Source: Crotophaga sulcirostris (lineage: Eukaryota; Chordata; Aves; Cuculiformes; Crotophagidae). Taken from it: a stretch of DNA of 64,000 bases. The translations under genes and the position numbers were made by a program. A model generated the notes under the pieces. It was not told the origin of the DNA. It ran no database searches and saw only the letters and a program-made list of their open reading frames with translations. Of this stretch, positions 13,667 to 28,818 are shown in pieces. Positions within the stretch are counted from its first letter, which is position 1. Each line of letters opens with the position of its first letter. The stretch spans positions 779,757-843,756 of the forward strand of contig VYZB01000211.1 in NCBI GenBank assembly GCA_013397455.1, given 5' to 3'.

Positions 13667-15424
13667 ACATTTAAGGAGGTCTTGTACAATATTCTTAGTC
13701 ACAACGAAGCCATAGGAGTTCAAAATGAACAATTCAGCTAGGACAATGAGGACAGAGGCAGCAAGTTGACAAGGAGCAAAGGGTAAAAACCCTTTACAGA
13801 CTCCAAGGCTTACAAAAAGGGACGTTTGTAGCACATAGGGAACTGGAAAGCACATGCACATACACACACTAATCCCCATCTGAGCAGGTCAGATTGAACA
13901 AGGGTAATCATTTTAAGTGCCCAAATTGCCTGACTCCACATGGTGCCATCAAAAGCATTTTCATTTTTATCCAAATCAATGTCACCATTTTTCTGTGAAA
14001 ATCGATGTGGAAAACAGAAGCAAGGGTAGAGGAAGATGGAATTACTGAGCACTCTGGAAGCCATCACAAGACCGTAGGAATGCCAGACCGCTGGCTTTAG
14101 CAGCTAGGACATGTCCAAAAACTTGCAGATGAGGGGCACTAAAAACAGCTAGAGAGAAATTCTGGTTTTGCACATAGATTAAAGTAACTGTCATTTTGTT
14201 ATTTTTTGCAATTATAAACTCTCTTTTCCCCAGTTTTGTATCTAAAAGTATAATGTTCAGTCTTGTTGAATATGTCTGTCTTTCACCTTCCCATAACTTG
14301 TATTAGACAGTAAAGTGACCCTAAGTGAAAATTCAGTGAGTGTATGTCTTATAATGCATGCAAGGAACCGACAAACTGAGAGACACTTGTTGCCAACCTG
14401 TAAAGAGTTATTGTGATATTCTGGGGAGAAAGTACCCTTCACGTAGCCTGTTGAAAGCAGAAAACTGAGACACATTCTGTAGACCCATAATGTGACTGAT
14501 GGAAATTCTGACAATCTGTTAAAAAAAAATACCTTTCCAAAGACTTTTGTCATAAACCTGGCCTTTTAGTATTTACAGCAAAAATATTTCTCCTGAACCC
14601 TTATGTTCTCCATATCAGCTTTATTAGAAAACAATTTTACTTCTTCTGATTTTGGAGAAGAATATCTATCAGTACACCTTTACCGTGGACATCCTTTCTG
14701 ATTTCCCGAAGGAGTTCTGAGTAAAACAAACACAGGTTTATCAAGAGCACTCTGGGATCTATACAGTTCTCGCAGAAACACCAGGTAGCGCAGGTAGCAT
14801 CCCCAGAACCCACCACACAGCTATCCAGTTGCGTCACAGCAGTAACTAAATGGGGTCTTTATCAATCCTTTAAGAAACATGCTTTCACTGAATCTAAGAC
14901 CAGATTGGCTTTGCCTTCAGGAGTATATCTGTGTGGTATTTTTGATATGTTTCAAAGAAAAACTGACATTGAACATACAGCAAAATATCCAGACCATAAG
15001 AAATTTTCCTGTCACAACCCAATGATTCTGAACTGGAACACCCACATGACGTCGGGTTAGAATACCTGAGAACAAGTATAAACACTTCACCATCACTGGC
15101 TTGCAGGTAGTTCAGAAAATCTTGCTGCAATTTACTTAATGTCAGGTTTCTCAGATGAACAATCTAAATTCTCCAGATAACTTCTCCATTAGAGGATTGC
15201 TGTTGCAAATCTATGTAACTGAATACGGTTATTCAAGAAGCACCACATTTTGATAACAAAATCCTTTGTGATGATTACCTAATAGCCAGCATTTGTTCAA
15301 ACACTTTTAATAGACCCTTTTTATCACATGCAAAACGAATTTCAGTGCTAGTTCATTCTCCTGTTTCATTCTGTCATGAATCACTTTGTAGAGACATTTA
15401 GAAGTCAATAATCCACTGTAGCTT

Positions 15425-15442
15425 TGATGACAGGTGATTAAT
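15425..15442 (+). promoter_or_regulatory. Candidate PBX/MEIS-HOX-like motif cluster
   Basis: TGATGACAG (15425-15433) contains the TGACAG core bound by MEIS/PREP proteins. It is followed after one base by TGATTAAT (15435-15442), a PBX-HOX-type octamer. The surrounding 15340-15520 is non-repetitive and looks like a possible conserved element. Both motifs are short; the argument rests on their close spacing, with no conservation data. Confidence 0.2.
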
Positions 15443-17774
15443 TTCTACATTTTAGAGACATAATAAGATTTAGCAATAAAAAGGCCTTGAAGTAACCTAC
15501 CAAACAGCTTTAATCTCAGCCTTGGGACTGTTGCTAAATATGAATGCTTGTACACAAATGTGGATGATTTAAGTTAGTAGGTTTTATTGCAGACTTCTTG
15601 CCTTTTCATATTAATCTTGCTTTACAATCAGGCTATCTATACAATCAGTTTATGCTGAATATTGTTTCTAACACAGTACTTGGGGGAGGAGAGTTAAATT
15701 ATTTACCCACGAGGGCTATATTCTACTGAAAACTAGTTTTACATGCTTTCCATTATGTGGCTTACCAACACTTTCTGTGTGGCAAGGTTAGATGAGTAAA
15801 AAAAAAACAAACTAGCAGACACACCTAACTAGTCAGTACCTGACTGCACAACCACGCTGAGCCCTCAGGGCTCAATCCATCACACAGTGAAACTGGTGGG
15901 AGTATTTTGTTAACTTCAGCTGGCAGATCACTGTAAGAAAGAGACATACTGGAATTAAAGAAGAAATTCCAGGCTCTCGGGCCATGTTCTGGCTGTGGAT
16001 ATAGATATACCTGTACAGAGATATACCTCTATAGTTCCTAATCCAGCTTTTCTGAGTTCTCCCAAACACTGCCTGGATTCTTTTCTTTCAGGAGTAGTTT
16101 TATATTGAAAACAGGATCCGGGAAAACTGAAAAATTATCCTTTTAAAACCCAGCCTCCTGCGTTTTCCTTCTACATGTTTAGGTATGCTTCATTTTTCTA
16201 CACAAAGTACTTTGGTCTGAAATCTTTGTGTCTATAAAACACTAAATCTTCACTGAAATTCCCTTAGTTGGAAATCTCAAGATACATTCACAAAATGGTT
16301 CTATAGGGTGTTACCCTCAGGGAGAAGAAAAGATGCAGTGCTGCAGCAACTGCCTTAGAAAACCCATTTGCTAATGCTGAATTGTGAAGACTTTCCTAAA
16401 GTAAATGGGAGGTCTAAGGTGATTTCCCTAAGTTACTGTTTGCTCGGGATTATATACTTTCCTGTGCAAAAATACACTAACAAAATGCACAAAGAACCCT
16501 GGTAGCTGGACAGACAAAGCAACTTAAGAGAACTTCCATGTCCTTCTTGCAGTGTGCTAGCTTTGAAGACATCAGTCCCTGGAAGAAAAGGTGGTGGAGG
16601 AACAGAATTTCTTACATCTGAGGGCAACACTGAAATGGGCAAGAATATTATTGGTATTATGCTGTTTGTGCTCTGTATTTTGTGAAGGCCAAAGTACTAG
16701 CAATGATGGAATGGATTCTACCTTTCTTGGTCTCTCAACACCTTTTGGGGTAAATGAAGTTGAGGAGCAGAACTTCCACCACTGAGGAAGTAGCACTCTC
16801 AGACATCACCTAAGCAAACTCTAAAGGAGGAAAAATAATTAGAAAAAAAACCCCAAACCCTAAAAACTCTAAACCTGAAAAATAAAACACATGAGAAAGA
16901 AGCAAAAACAGCAATAGCACTTCATGTCAGAGGCTTCGGGGAGGAGGAACAGAGGCCTTAGCAATAATGACAAATGGTGTTTTATCAAAGACAAATGGTG
17001 GCAATATTGCATTTCACTAGCATCTATTAAGAAGCCATTTGAATTTTAAACTCATTTAAAGTAAAGGAGATTTCAATGTCAGGAGATGTGGGTAAAGATG
17101 TTTAGGACAAGTGCTGGGTGAGGGGGTAATTGAAAAGTTGTGAGATGGGTAACAGGGACTGGTGGTAGTGATGACAAGGACGGCAAGAAATATATGTGAT
17201 AACATAGCTGGTACTTTTTAGCTAAGGGTAGAACACAATCAGGGAGCAATTCTATGTTCTAGCCACATTCCAAATCTTTATGAAGTCAAGACACAAGTAT
17301 GTATGTTTTCTTCCTTTCTTTCCCAGTGGACCTTTGTTTCTGCTGGAAGAACTCTCAGGCGCCTTTGTTGGAAGGAATCTCACTATGCTCGGAGTAATTC
17401 CGCAGTCTAGGTGATCAGGAATGAGGACAACCTTAGTCCTAATACACCTCTCAACTTTCTTTACAGACTTTAGGTTTATATTATCTTTTAGTTGCAATTT
17501 TCAGTTTTACTCTGCATTTATAAGAACTGAAAATTGACACTTTTATTTGCTTCATTTTTCTTGTTAAGTTATAGGAATGAAAATTAACATCTACTCATAA
17601 GAGTTTGAATCTAAGAACCTGACACTTAAGAAAAGCATAGATTGCCAAAAAAGTTGTGCTAAAAACGCAATTAAAATTTGTTAGACCTGTAAAGGGTGTA
17701 TAATTTGGAACCACTAAGGAGGGTAATGAGGGAAACAGAAGGAAAACAAGCGCATACAATTCAAATCTGAAGGC

Positions 17775-17804
17775 AAGGACAAGTCAATGAAGGACAAGTC
17801 AATC
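17775..17804 (+). repeat. 15-bp tandem duplication (two copies)
   Basis: AAGGACAAGTCAATG at 17775-17789 is followed directly by AAGGACAAGTCAAT plus C at 17790-17804. This is a recent-looking direct tandem duplication with one mismatch at the end. It is probably a replication-slippage scar with no coding context. Confidence 0.8.
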
Positions 17805-20800
17805 CACAGCTGAGGCCAATGTTAAGGTATGATGAAAGGGTGAAAGGAAAAATGAGAATCACGGAGCTATCCAAACAGGATGCAAGAAATAAAATCTCCC
17901 CATGCATTTGTATAAAATAAATTTGTATAAAACCTTAACAGTTCTCACAAGAAAAGCACAGAATATGCTGGTTAATTTCACTATTTGAGCATATAATTTT
18001 TACACCTCAGATTTTCCAATAGTTGTGTCGCAGCAGGGGAAAGAGCTGCTTCTTTATGTAAAGTAGCAAAATTTTGTGTGAGGACAAATACATATTGAGG
18101 AAATGAATCATAGCAAGAGACTGGACAGTCAAGGCAGATTAGACACATCAAACAGCAAATGGCAGGGTGAGGTACTGCGGTGGAGCTGCCTCTGCTACAG
18201 AGCATAGGAAGAATTATGACATTTATGCATTTTCATCTTTACAGGTGGGACCTCAAATCATTCCGTGGGTTAGGTTTTTAGAATCTCTAATCTGGTCCTG
18301 CTGAGGTACACAGTTGATATACTTCTGACTTGTCAAAAAAAGGCACAAGACACACTTAAATCTCTTCATGGCCCTAGCATGATACATTAAGTTTGAGCTA
18401 CTTGTGAATCCAGTAGTTATTTCAGGATGTTATGTCCCAAGCAACACGTTTCATTTTCAGTTTCCAAAATTAATTTTGCTTTATAAACTATGTTCTTTAA
18501 TTCTTTTGTATATTTTTTATGTAGACTTCCAATATGAAATAGATTATTTGAACTACTGTGGAAGGGCATTTCTTATTGATTACTCTGCTGAACCAGGTGA
18601 TTCATGACATAAATTGCCCAAACATTAATTTTTGTAGATCTGAGGGATTAAATCCTGCCTCTGCTCAGTTAAAAAAAGAAACAAAATGGGGTTTTTTAGC
18701 TACTAAAAATTCAACATATCCCATACAATTTCAGATATCTCTTTTTTTCTCAAAGAAAAATACCGCAGAAAATAACTAAGCCTGGTGGCTAAGGAATTTT
18801 TCTAGGAATTGTAGCAGTTCCTGAAATTCTAACCAACACCTTAATCCAGTTACTTTTATTTCAAAGGAACATCCTGCCTAATCTTCCACCATTGTGAGTT
18901 AGGAATCTGCTGCAGAAAAGTTCTGTGAATGTCCTGCAGTCAGTTCTGCAGGTTCAGTGTCACGGGGCAGAGTAAAACACTTAAAAAACCCAGCACTGGT
19001 TCAAGCCCTTTTAGAAAAATAAGCAGCCCTAAAATACTTTCAGTGGGTTCTGTAACTTTCTTAATTAGCTATGCTATTTTGATTAGTTATTTCCACTGCG
19101 TGTGATCACTACTGGCTGCTCCTGCTTGCTGAGCTCATCATATTTGCTCTAGACTACTTCAGTTACTGGCTGCTAGACCATCATAAGGACTCAGTACTTT
19201 TGGTATAGACACTATGACATAAAAGTGTCTTTGCCATGAAAAAGTACTAATGGACTCTTTCTTTCTTCTTTTATAGAAAACAATCGTAGAAAAAAAGGTG
19301 TTTACTCGTTTCTTCTTCAGTGCAAGGATGTAAGCAACATCAGTTAATATATGCTCTGGGCATGACAGGCAACCCTGGTTTGCCCACGTTTTCTACAACA
19401 TCACTGCAAATGTCATTGTGTTTCTATGTTTATAGACTAGTCATTTTTAATAGAATACACTCCAAAATATTTTAAACGATATGTGGAAATAAAATTTATT
19501 TAGATATCCCCATTTCACAAGTCTAGTTGTATCTCTGCCCAGCAAAAGAAGATGGCAGCACATTTCTCATCTTACCATCATCCTACCAGGCCTCCACTTC
19601 TGCTAAGCTTTCAGGAAAAACCATCCTCAGGCTTTTCTATCCTCAGACTTGAAGCAATTAATTTGCATTTTAAAAAGCCCTATCTGGCTGAGGAGAAGGC
19701 AACATTTGTCTGCTAGATCTTAAAAAAAAAAATCTTTTCATTCTCTTGTTTTCACCTCAAATTTTACTTGCAGGAAGTTTCTCCCAATAAAAGACATTTG
19801 ATCACCAGAAGAACTTTTGTCCATAAGAGACTAAAATGCCTTTTTACAAAAAGAAAAAAAAATCAGGAAAATTTCTAGTCCTCTTTATTCATGGATGCAA
19901 TTTCTGCTTTGAGAATCCTACAAGTAAGTACACCTTTGATGTTGTGCTTCTTTCATGGCACTCTCCGTGGGAGAGCTGGATGTTGTACAGAAGGTACACT
20001 GATCATGCAGAGTAATTCCATCACCAATATGTTTATGTATTTGCTGAAAAACAGAGTGTTATGACAAGCAGTCCTGCAATACACTGTGAATCTACATGAG
20101 AAATAAGGCACAGTTGTGAAGGAATGGGCTCCAAGGAAAGTGCTTCAAGGTCACCCTTGAAGGTATGGTACACTGTGCATGACTTACCAACTTTTTGAGC
20201 ATACAGGTGCAAACAGAGAGCAGAACAACACACAAGAGAAATCACTTGCTTCTATGAATAGAAACCACAAGCTCTCCATCAGGAAAAGCATACACAAGAT
20301 GAACTAGATGGCAGACTGCTGACTTCTTGAGAAGGCGTTGCAAATGTTATGTTAGGAAGCGCTGATCACATAAAGGTCTGTGCGGTCTTCTCCCCACTGC
20401 TGTGCTCAGCATATCCAAACTAACTGCAGTGTCACCCTTGACTGGATGAATCTCAAAAAACAGTACACAGATAAGTGCATTGTTCAAAACAATTGACGTG
20501 GCTGAAGCAAGAGCTAAAGTGCAATGAGGTACCAACTACAGAATATGTTCTTTTGGGTTGGATTTTTTAACAGAGACATTTATACATCCAACAAATCAAC
20601 ATGCCTACATAAGTAAACTTTTCAAACAACAACTTCATACTTAGTTTATTACCATCTACCATCCCTTGATCTCCTTGAGTATTACTTGCCAGGGGCTAAG
20701 TATTGGCTGAGTTGATTAAATGGCAAAGCTCCCATAGAATTCAGCATTCTCAGGGTTTTATCCAAATTGTCTTCTTATCCATGCATTTAAGACTATTTCT

Positions 20801-23800
20801 TTTTATCTTTCCAACTAATTTTTATAAGATGAATTTAATTTTATTTCCTGCTGATACTTGAACCACTATAAGGTTCTTTGGTTTTGTCTTCTGTACATGC
20901 TGATTTTCATTTGCTGTCTCAATTTAGTACTGTCTGGGATATCTATGTATCTTCATGCATTCAGAAGCACCAGAACTCAAAGATAAAAGTCATTATTGTA
21001 AGGGCTACAGCATATCATGTGTGTATTACTAGTAAATTACAAGGAACAACTATCCATGTTAAAAACTAGACTTCTGGAATGAAGTAGTAAAATAATTTTA
21101 AATTCTATTTAGATATAATAGCAGATTGAGCCTGTCACTGGCTCAAGAAGGAGAACAGAATGTTAGTATGCTGAGAAACTGCTTTGTGAAGAAATTTAAT
21201 ACGTATGTCTGCTGCTGAAGCAAATGAAAGTAACTTCTCTGCAGTCCAAGTCTAGAAAAGCTAATGTTAGCAAGATGTGCAAGACTAAATAACAGGTACC
21301 AGGGTCACGCATCTTATTAAAATCAGTATTTTAAAAACTGCTTGCTTTAAACATTTACCTCGACATTGTAGATTATCTTTAATACCAAGCCAGCTCTTAT
21401 TCAGTTGACCTCTATCTGAAGCAGCTAAATCCCAGATACAGGATTGATTTTTGGTCTTCTTTATTCAAAGAAAAATATGAAGCAAAAATAAAGCTTCAAT
21501 ATATTTAAAATTTATGCTTGCAGAGACAGACTATGGTGAATTTCAGCCAGCTTCATTTTGTGCTGAACTAGATGAGAAGACTGGGCAAGATATATTTTGA
21601 GAGGACCTTCATCAACAGATAACTTAGATGGCTATAATTAACAATTTGCCCCCATTTCAACTGCTTTTAGTACAATTTCACAAACTTAGGGTTCTTCCTG
21701 ATTTCGTGGCACTATTTAAACTGCTATTGTTCTTTGCAATACCTACATCTGAAATAATGCTGTCATCTTTGTAATTGTTAGCAAAGTTAACATGAAAAGA
21801 GAAACTTAGGCTTCTCACATAAATTTGTTGATTTAGTAATAAGAAATAGTGACATAAAGATATTTTAATTTCAAATTATTAATTGTCAAATATTCTAACG
21901 TTTTACTTCACCCAGAACTTGGACACACTGGAAACCTAAAAGAAAAACAGAAAAATAATGTACTTCTTGTAAAAGAGTAGAGCTCCAGAATCTGAAATTT
22001 CTCTAAGTGTCATGTAACAGTCCAACAAAATGTTTACTCAAATAACACGCCACAAAAAATTGTCAACAATGACTGGTAACTGAAAGGTCAATTATCTTCC
22101 CTTTACAGTCAGTTCAAATGATTCAAGAAAAAAAACCCAAACAAAAAACCCCACATGAGAACAAAAAGAAGTGAGCAATCTAAAAATCCCAGAATAACAT
22201 TTTAACAAAGTTTGCTTTTTTCCGCTCTTGGTTACTGTTGAGCTCTTGATGCTTACTAATAAAACTTCAGTAATATCAGCACTAAAGTTTCGTTTTACCT
22301 GTCAGCAGATAAGTAACAGTTTAGTAATGCCTCAGGGTGATTGATGGCAAAGTAGCAAAAAAATAGCTAGTACTATAAACCCTATTTACAACATCTAAGA
22401 AGAACCTTGAAAAGATAATACTATGGATTACCTTTGTGTTATTTTCTATACTCGTTATAAAATTTGTCACGGGGTCTTTAATTGTCTCATTTTCCATTTT
22501 TTATGGTCTTTGTCATGACAATAAGTTTTCACATAATTCAGCTTCTGCTAGATTGCTTCCAACTATATGGCAGAAGTCTGAATGTGTCAGCTGCTGCAGT
22601 GTGATCATCCAGCTCTTCAACCCTTGTTCACCTAGTGATAAAATTTGTAAAAGAAAAACGATAGAAATTTTTATGCCCTCCAAATGAGCCGTCATTCCCT
22701 AGATGTTGTTTTCACTACTTTTTTGCTTCTTTTTCCCTGCCTGTCCACTCAAGGACTAACTAATTACATTGCAGAGGAGTTGGACCTGTGTAGGACCCTT
22801 CATGGTGCCAGTGAACCCCGTGTTTTTCACTTCAGCCTCCAGAACTCTATGTTTTTCTTGTGAACGTAGAATATCATAAAATACTCCTATCCTATTTTTT
22901 TATTATTATTTATAAAATCCAAGACCCTTAAAGAAAGATAAAGGAAGGGGAATCATGAAATCATGAAATGACCCAGAAGCTCAGTAAGATGCATAAACCA
23001 AATTTTTTCCTCATATTTTATAATTTTTGAAGTCAGTTCCAAGTTGTTTGGGGTCTAAGTCATGATTTTTTTATTGCCCATGGCTGGCAGCATGGATGAC
23101 TATTGAAAAGGGCTGATGTAAAATGCTCAAAATCTTATCTTCCAGCAAAGACATTTTTAGCTCCTGGTGATGCTTTGGGGAAGGTTCCTTAGAGCCTATC
23201 TGGCAAAGCTCACGAAAAATACTTTTTTCCCTCTCCAGCTGGCTCAGTGACTCCATTCCATCCTAGACAATTGTGGCTTGGCCTCAATTATTCACATTTG
23301 TCACATTTTGCCTACTCTATAGCAATGTGATTCTTGAGTTTAAAGACCAAATTCTAAGTCCAAAAGGTATGTAAAAACACATTACATATTACTTACACTA
23401 TACTGATCACTGTAACACATTTTATGCTTCTCCAGCTCCCTACTTTATTGTTCAGACTTAGGCACACTAGAATAGCATGTAAAGCAGAAGTATGAAGACA
23501 ATTTTCCTTTTTGGCACAATTGAATTTCCTTCAACAAAAGTAAAACTTCCCTTTTTGGAAGCCTTCAAGCAGTTCCAGAATCATAAAAGAGCATCTACAG
23601 AATGAAGAACCACCAGAGATTTCACTTTCTTCAGTAAAATGTGAGTTTATCTCCACTGATGTACTTGTTCTGATATAAAGTCAATACTTATGAATACACG
23701 AATACTATTTTAAAAAAATTTAAAAACAATTTTTTCCATTTCATTGACTTCTCCTTCTGTAAGACTACCACAAAAACAATATAGAGCAGTTTTTAGTCAG

Positions 23801-26800
23801 TATCACTTACCATGCTAGAATACACTTATGGTGAATCTGCACTAAGAACACACACAGCACAGATTTTTTAATCAATGATATAGAAGCTCTTTTAAATAGT
23901 GGTTGGAAGGATGTGTAGGATTGTTTCCCAGTAAATCCATCTGCCAGGCAGAGATTTTCACTAGGTGACAGAGTTTAGGATTCTGGCAGACAGACACTAG
24001 AAACAACACAGCAATGAGCATAAACTCAGGAAAGGTCTGTTTCCCTCACCATTCTGTGTGCCCTCTTCTGTATCTTTGGATTTAAAGTAAATGATGGAAG
24101 TGGATGCAGCTATTGTGCAAACCCCACCTCTTTTATTACCACAGTCACAGAAGTACTATAGGCTCTACATCAGCTTCAGAAATCTTGCACAGAAATCAAC
24201 CTGTGCAGAGATTGCAATATAATCATTCTTTCAGGAAGAGGAAGAGACACTGACCAAAATCATAGGTTGCACCAGCAGGGCAAAATGTTTTATTGTCTGT
24301 GGTCAATGCGTTTATTAGCTCTTAAGACAATTTCAGTTGCAGAATATCCACTTCTGAAGAAAGATTACAGATATAGGATAATAACGGAAAGCCACATCCA
24401 TATCTCTAGCAAGCAAGCTCATTGGTGCTCAATGAAAAAATTGCAGCTTCATTAGGTAAAATAATAATAGAATTAATAACACTTCATAAAAAAGGAACAG
24501 ATTACGGATGAGTACCTGATTCTCACTGCATTTTTACACAGGAAAAGAAGGCAAATATCATCCCTTCCTCTCCTGTGCTGGCTACTAGTACGATAAGTAG
24601 TTAGGCCAGTGACGAGGAGGGAGGTGAGGTGCAGATGGAGTGGTTGGAATTTAGACATTCAACAGAAAGTATTGTGTCCCATTCTCATTACCTATTGTTT
24701 TATCAATGTAAGGTCACCTTTTAAGGCATTTATAAAAGAGCAGAATGATATATGAGCAAAAAAGCCTATGTTCTAAATTACAATTAGAAGTGAGCTTTCC
24801 AAAGAGTCATGGGTTTTGGGATTCTGACCAAATACGCCTTCATGGTATACACGTGCCATTGATATCAGTACGAAACAGAAATGTTCAGTCCTCTGAACAG
24901 GCAAATCCTCATAATTAATACTTTGGACTCCATTTTGACACTTTGGTTTTCACTCTGCAATTTCTATTGGATGGTCTTCCTCAACTTCCTCTGTTAAATG
25001 CACACGGAAAAGCAAATAAAGTGTCTGTAACTTCTGTTATAAAGGGATGAAGGAGATGAGAAAACATGCTGCGAACTTTGCTGACATGGTGTTGCCTGTT
25101 ATACTTCAGGAATATGTGCTGCAGTACAAGATGTGCACACTGATGAGGAATCCTGACCGGTAGCATCTAGGAAAGCCTGCCTGGACCTAAGAGCCTGGGA
25201 AATGTTTGAGGAGGTGTATTACTATGAAGATGCTAAACAGGAGAAAAATGTATGAGTGTACTTTATGAAATTTAAAATAAGTCAATAATCCACATGCTTG
25301 GTCATCTTCTTATTCATGTTTGTGTAAGAAGTAGAAATAAAGACTGGTATTTATCCAATATAGAAGTGAGACCAAAATCTGTAGGTGTTGATTTAGTGGG
25401 GCGGGATAGACAGGTACCCATGGTCATCAGGTGCCCAACACCTGGAGTGTACCTTGGGCCTGACAGTGTGATTGAGTTGCACAACTTGTGGCTCTGCCCA
25501 GTGCTGGAATCCAGATCTTTCTCGTGACATGATGCAGGAGAGGGTCCTGTAACAATTTTAAAGCAGTGCAGGAGCCTACTAGAGAACATCTGCAATTGGT
25601 TTTCTTTCCCTCAATAAACCAGAAATGTCATGATCTTAAATCATCCCCTGCTAACACATAATTCTGCAAAGGAATTTGTCAGGTGGAATGTCAAATGGAA
25701 AGAAAATGAACAATATTTGGGTGCCAAAGAAGATCAGGGAATATGATTCCCATTATTTACATGTTGAACATGGATGTTACAAAGGACACAGAAATCCCTA
25801 GCACAACAAGTAATAAAGTACATAAATTTGATCTCCCAAGAACTGGTTTTGAGGAAATTTTGCCACATCTATTTCGCATCTACTGTTGTGGTAGAAACTG
25901 TACTCAGTGTTCCCAAATAAATAGCTGAACTCCAAGCCCACTGATAAAACAACAACGACAAAAAAGAAAAATTCCTAGATAATAAAGTATACATGGATGC
26001 ATACCATTCTTGACAATGTGAAAATTATAGCTTTTGTTTTAATTTATATTTAGCATTGTTAGGTTTTCTTTGGCAATGTGTAATCAGCAGTAGTTTATCA
26101 AGCCAGTTATTCAAGAAGCAAATCTCTTGCCTCAAATACTACCTCAACTTCTTAGTTCATTGTTTTCTTCCCAGAAAAAAGGTGGGAGTTTTAGTTCACC
26201 GTACATTTCACATTAACAGGCTTTTACCATACAGTAATAGGTCTGTTTAGCACTGAATACTTACTGGGGGTGGGGGGAAACAAGGAAAATATATTTAAAA
26301 TGATACAATGAAGCATTGTTCCCTTAGTGTCATTGAACATGGGCCAACTATACCATTGAGTGGTTAACGCAGAGCTCTGACATTTAACTCTGATATTACA
26401 GAATGATGTTTTCAGAGTCACATGTTCAGCAACTGCACCACATTTACATTGTCTTTTAAGTTTTAATCTCAGATCAAGCTACTAAATCACCATGAAGGTT
26501 TATTTTTAACTTGTTATATAAAAAGCTTTTTTAAAAAAAATTCAAGGAAACATCTTCAAGTATGAAATATGTCAAATTGAAAGCTGCTAATTGTATAACT
26601 TCAGTATAGTGATTTTTTAAACTGTTTTTTGAATTTTAATGTAAGAGAAAAAGTGCTTCTTGTTTTTTAGCAGTTTTCAGATTTTATTTTTAAGTTGTTC
26701 TAAGGGAAGTAGGAATTTTAAGCATATCTGTTGTGAAATATAAATAAGATCAGAACAGATGATCCTCCTAAGCCTAATTGTCTCAATAAAGCTCTGAAAA

Positions 26801-28818
26801 AATTACAGCAAAACTGTAAAAAGAAAGCATAATGTACTATTATAGAATTGCTAGTACATTCCAATATTTCAGTGTTTGGTTTGGAAAACATGCTTTCCTT
26901 AACAGCATACACATCTTAGACAAACTGATTTCACTTGGGATTTACTGTGGGATCAGGATCCGAGCAGAGCAAAGCCAGATGCCACTTGCTGTGACAAGAA
27001 TTACTGTGTGTTGCCTCTTGAACATGACCACATCTAACACTTCCATTGAACTCCTGTAATGTGTGGTCACCAGTGCTGAAACTTCTCACATCTTAGTGTC
27101 CCACTCATATCCATCTGACATTGCTTCATCTCTAACCTCACCAAAAATAGTGTGTACAGTCACCACTGAGAATATTCTTCCATGTCCATGTTAGACCTCT
27201 AAAACTGCCCTCTGTTGAAACTTCTTTCCTCATGGCCTCTGTTTCCTCACTGGCAAAGTTCAGACTCAACCTTTGTTTATTCCTCACGTCTTAAAATCCA
27301 GTCTTGCCATGATAACCCAGATACTTTGTTGTTCTAGTCCTCTTACTTCTTTAGTCATCTTTCCAGTCTTTTTATTTTAGTCTCTCATTTATCCTTTAAC
27401 TTTGGGGGTGGAAAACGATTATAAAGTTACATGGGCCCCTGCTGCCCTAACTTTAAGAAAATCTTACCCACAAATGCAAATTCAGAGATGAGGTGAATGC
27501 AGTTAAGTGACAGTCTGCATGTCTTGCACACAAAACTGATTTTCCTCTTTCCAACATCACTTTCTAAATGCATTTCTGTCATCTCGTTTCAACAAGGCTA
27601 AAACCTTCTTGTTCTTTGCTATTCCTTTTCAGTTTCCTCAGACAGTACTTTAGTCTATACTCTAAATATTATGCTTATATTTTGCAGATTCTCTATGCAT
27701 ATCTTCTTTAAGACACAGCCTTTCTTACACATTCAGATAAATTGGTAATTTTTGCCCAGGGTTTCATCCCCTCAGTCTCTGATTATGGCAACATTTCATG
27801 ACAAGTGCAAGTCTTCCATTTTTCTAGGCTGTTTTTTTTACCATATCACCTCTTTTTATAAATTCCTTCCCTAACTACATCTTCTGCTAACCAGGCCCCT
27901 CCTGGTCTTACCCTCATGCTCCCTTTTTCCCTTCTGTTTCAGAATGACCACTCCCACCACCACCCAGTGAACAATGCCCATATCCATCATTTATTTGTTA
28001 AATCACCACACTTTCTTTCATGCTATCTTTCATGCTTGGGAGTTCTCTATAAACATCCACCTTCAAATCCATTTGCTGCAAGGCTTATGAAAGACCTAAG
28101 AACGGTTAGGTTGACAGTGGCTTATAGTAATTCAAATAATGGGGACAGAACATAGCTTTTTCATGTATATGAGAACAAGTTAGAGTTTTGTTTCATACGT
28201 TGGCTATGAGGTTATAAGCATCTTATTTTCAGATTACAGAACACACATGTTAACTTCTCCAGAGATGGAAAAGAGATTAAAACTTCTGTCTCTCAATCTA
28301 ACCTTGTATCTTGGTTAGCCATCCAAATCCCATGAATCCCCAAAATCCCATGAACACATGGGCAGCCATAGGTATTATACACAAGACAGAGAAGAGAGAG
28401 CAGCAAATAGAGTACAACATTTAATTGTAACGAGTGCATCAGGCTACTTGCTTGCTATGAAGAAAACCAGCAAGATTAAAGTTAACTGTAGTTTCTCAAA
28501 CACTTTGGTCCAAGCTGCAGCATTAACTTAATGTTTTCCTCATATTTTGCCTATAAACTGGCAGCAATTTTCCATATTAAAGTATGTACATGAGCAAAAC
28601 TAATTGCATTCCTAAGACTTATTAACACACAGATTATTCTAAAATTTGGGGATGTGAAGCCTCATTTTTACTTCACCAAAGTATATGGGGTATGTGAAAT
28701 GAAATAGCATATTTGTGAAGAAAGGTTTTTTCCATTTGTATTTTGTATATAAAAATTACAATCCTGTCAGGCAAGGAAATGGTTAAAAAAGTACTCTTAC
28801 CACAGTATTTTCATTCAG

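Larger units (their letters stand above)
13396..28818. other. Long non-coding stretch, largely unique sequence
   Basis: No CR1, RNA gene or credible coding region is visible across 15 kb. Open frames of 60-98 codons occur on both strands, often mutually overlapping (for example 16572-16796 minus with 16591-16785 plus, and 25294-25527 plus with 25314-25595 minus), and none carries a motif I recognise. Small structures inside it, listed separately, are a hairpin at 13644, a motif cluster at 15425 and a tandem duplication at 17775. A/C-rich low-complexity patches occur near 16840-16870 and 22125-22150. Confidence 0.65.

Noticed and set aside
16572..16796. Opposed open frames with similar ends (GAGGAACAGAATTTC and GAGGAGCAGAACTTC)
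   Set aside because: The similarity is a short direct repeat of about 15 bp with mismatches; there is no terminal inverted repeat or target duplication to support a mobile element.
22945..22970. AATCATGAAATCATGAAATG, resembling a CR1 terminal repeat
   Set aside because: The unit is AAATCATG, not the CR1 ATTCTATG/CATAGAAT unit, and no CR1 3' UTR adjoins it; it is a small unrelated tandem.
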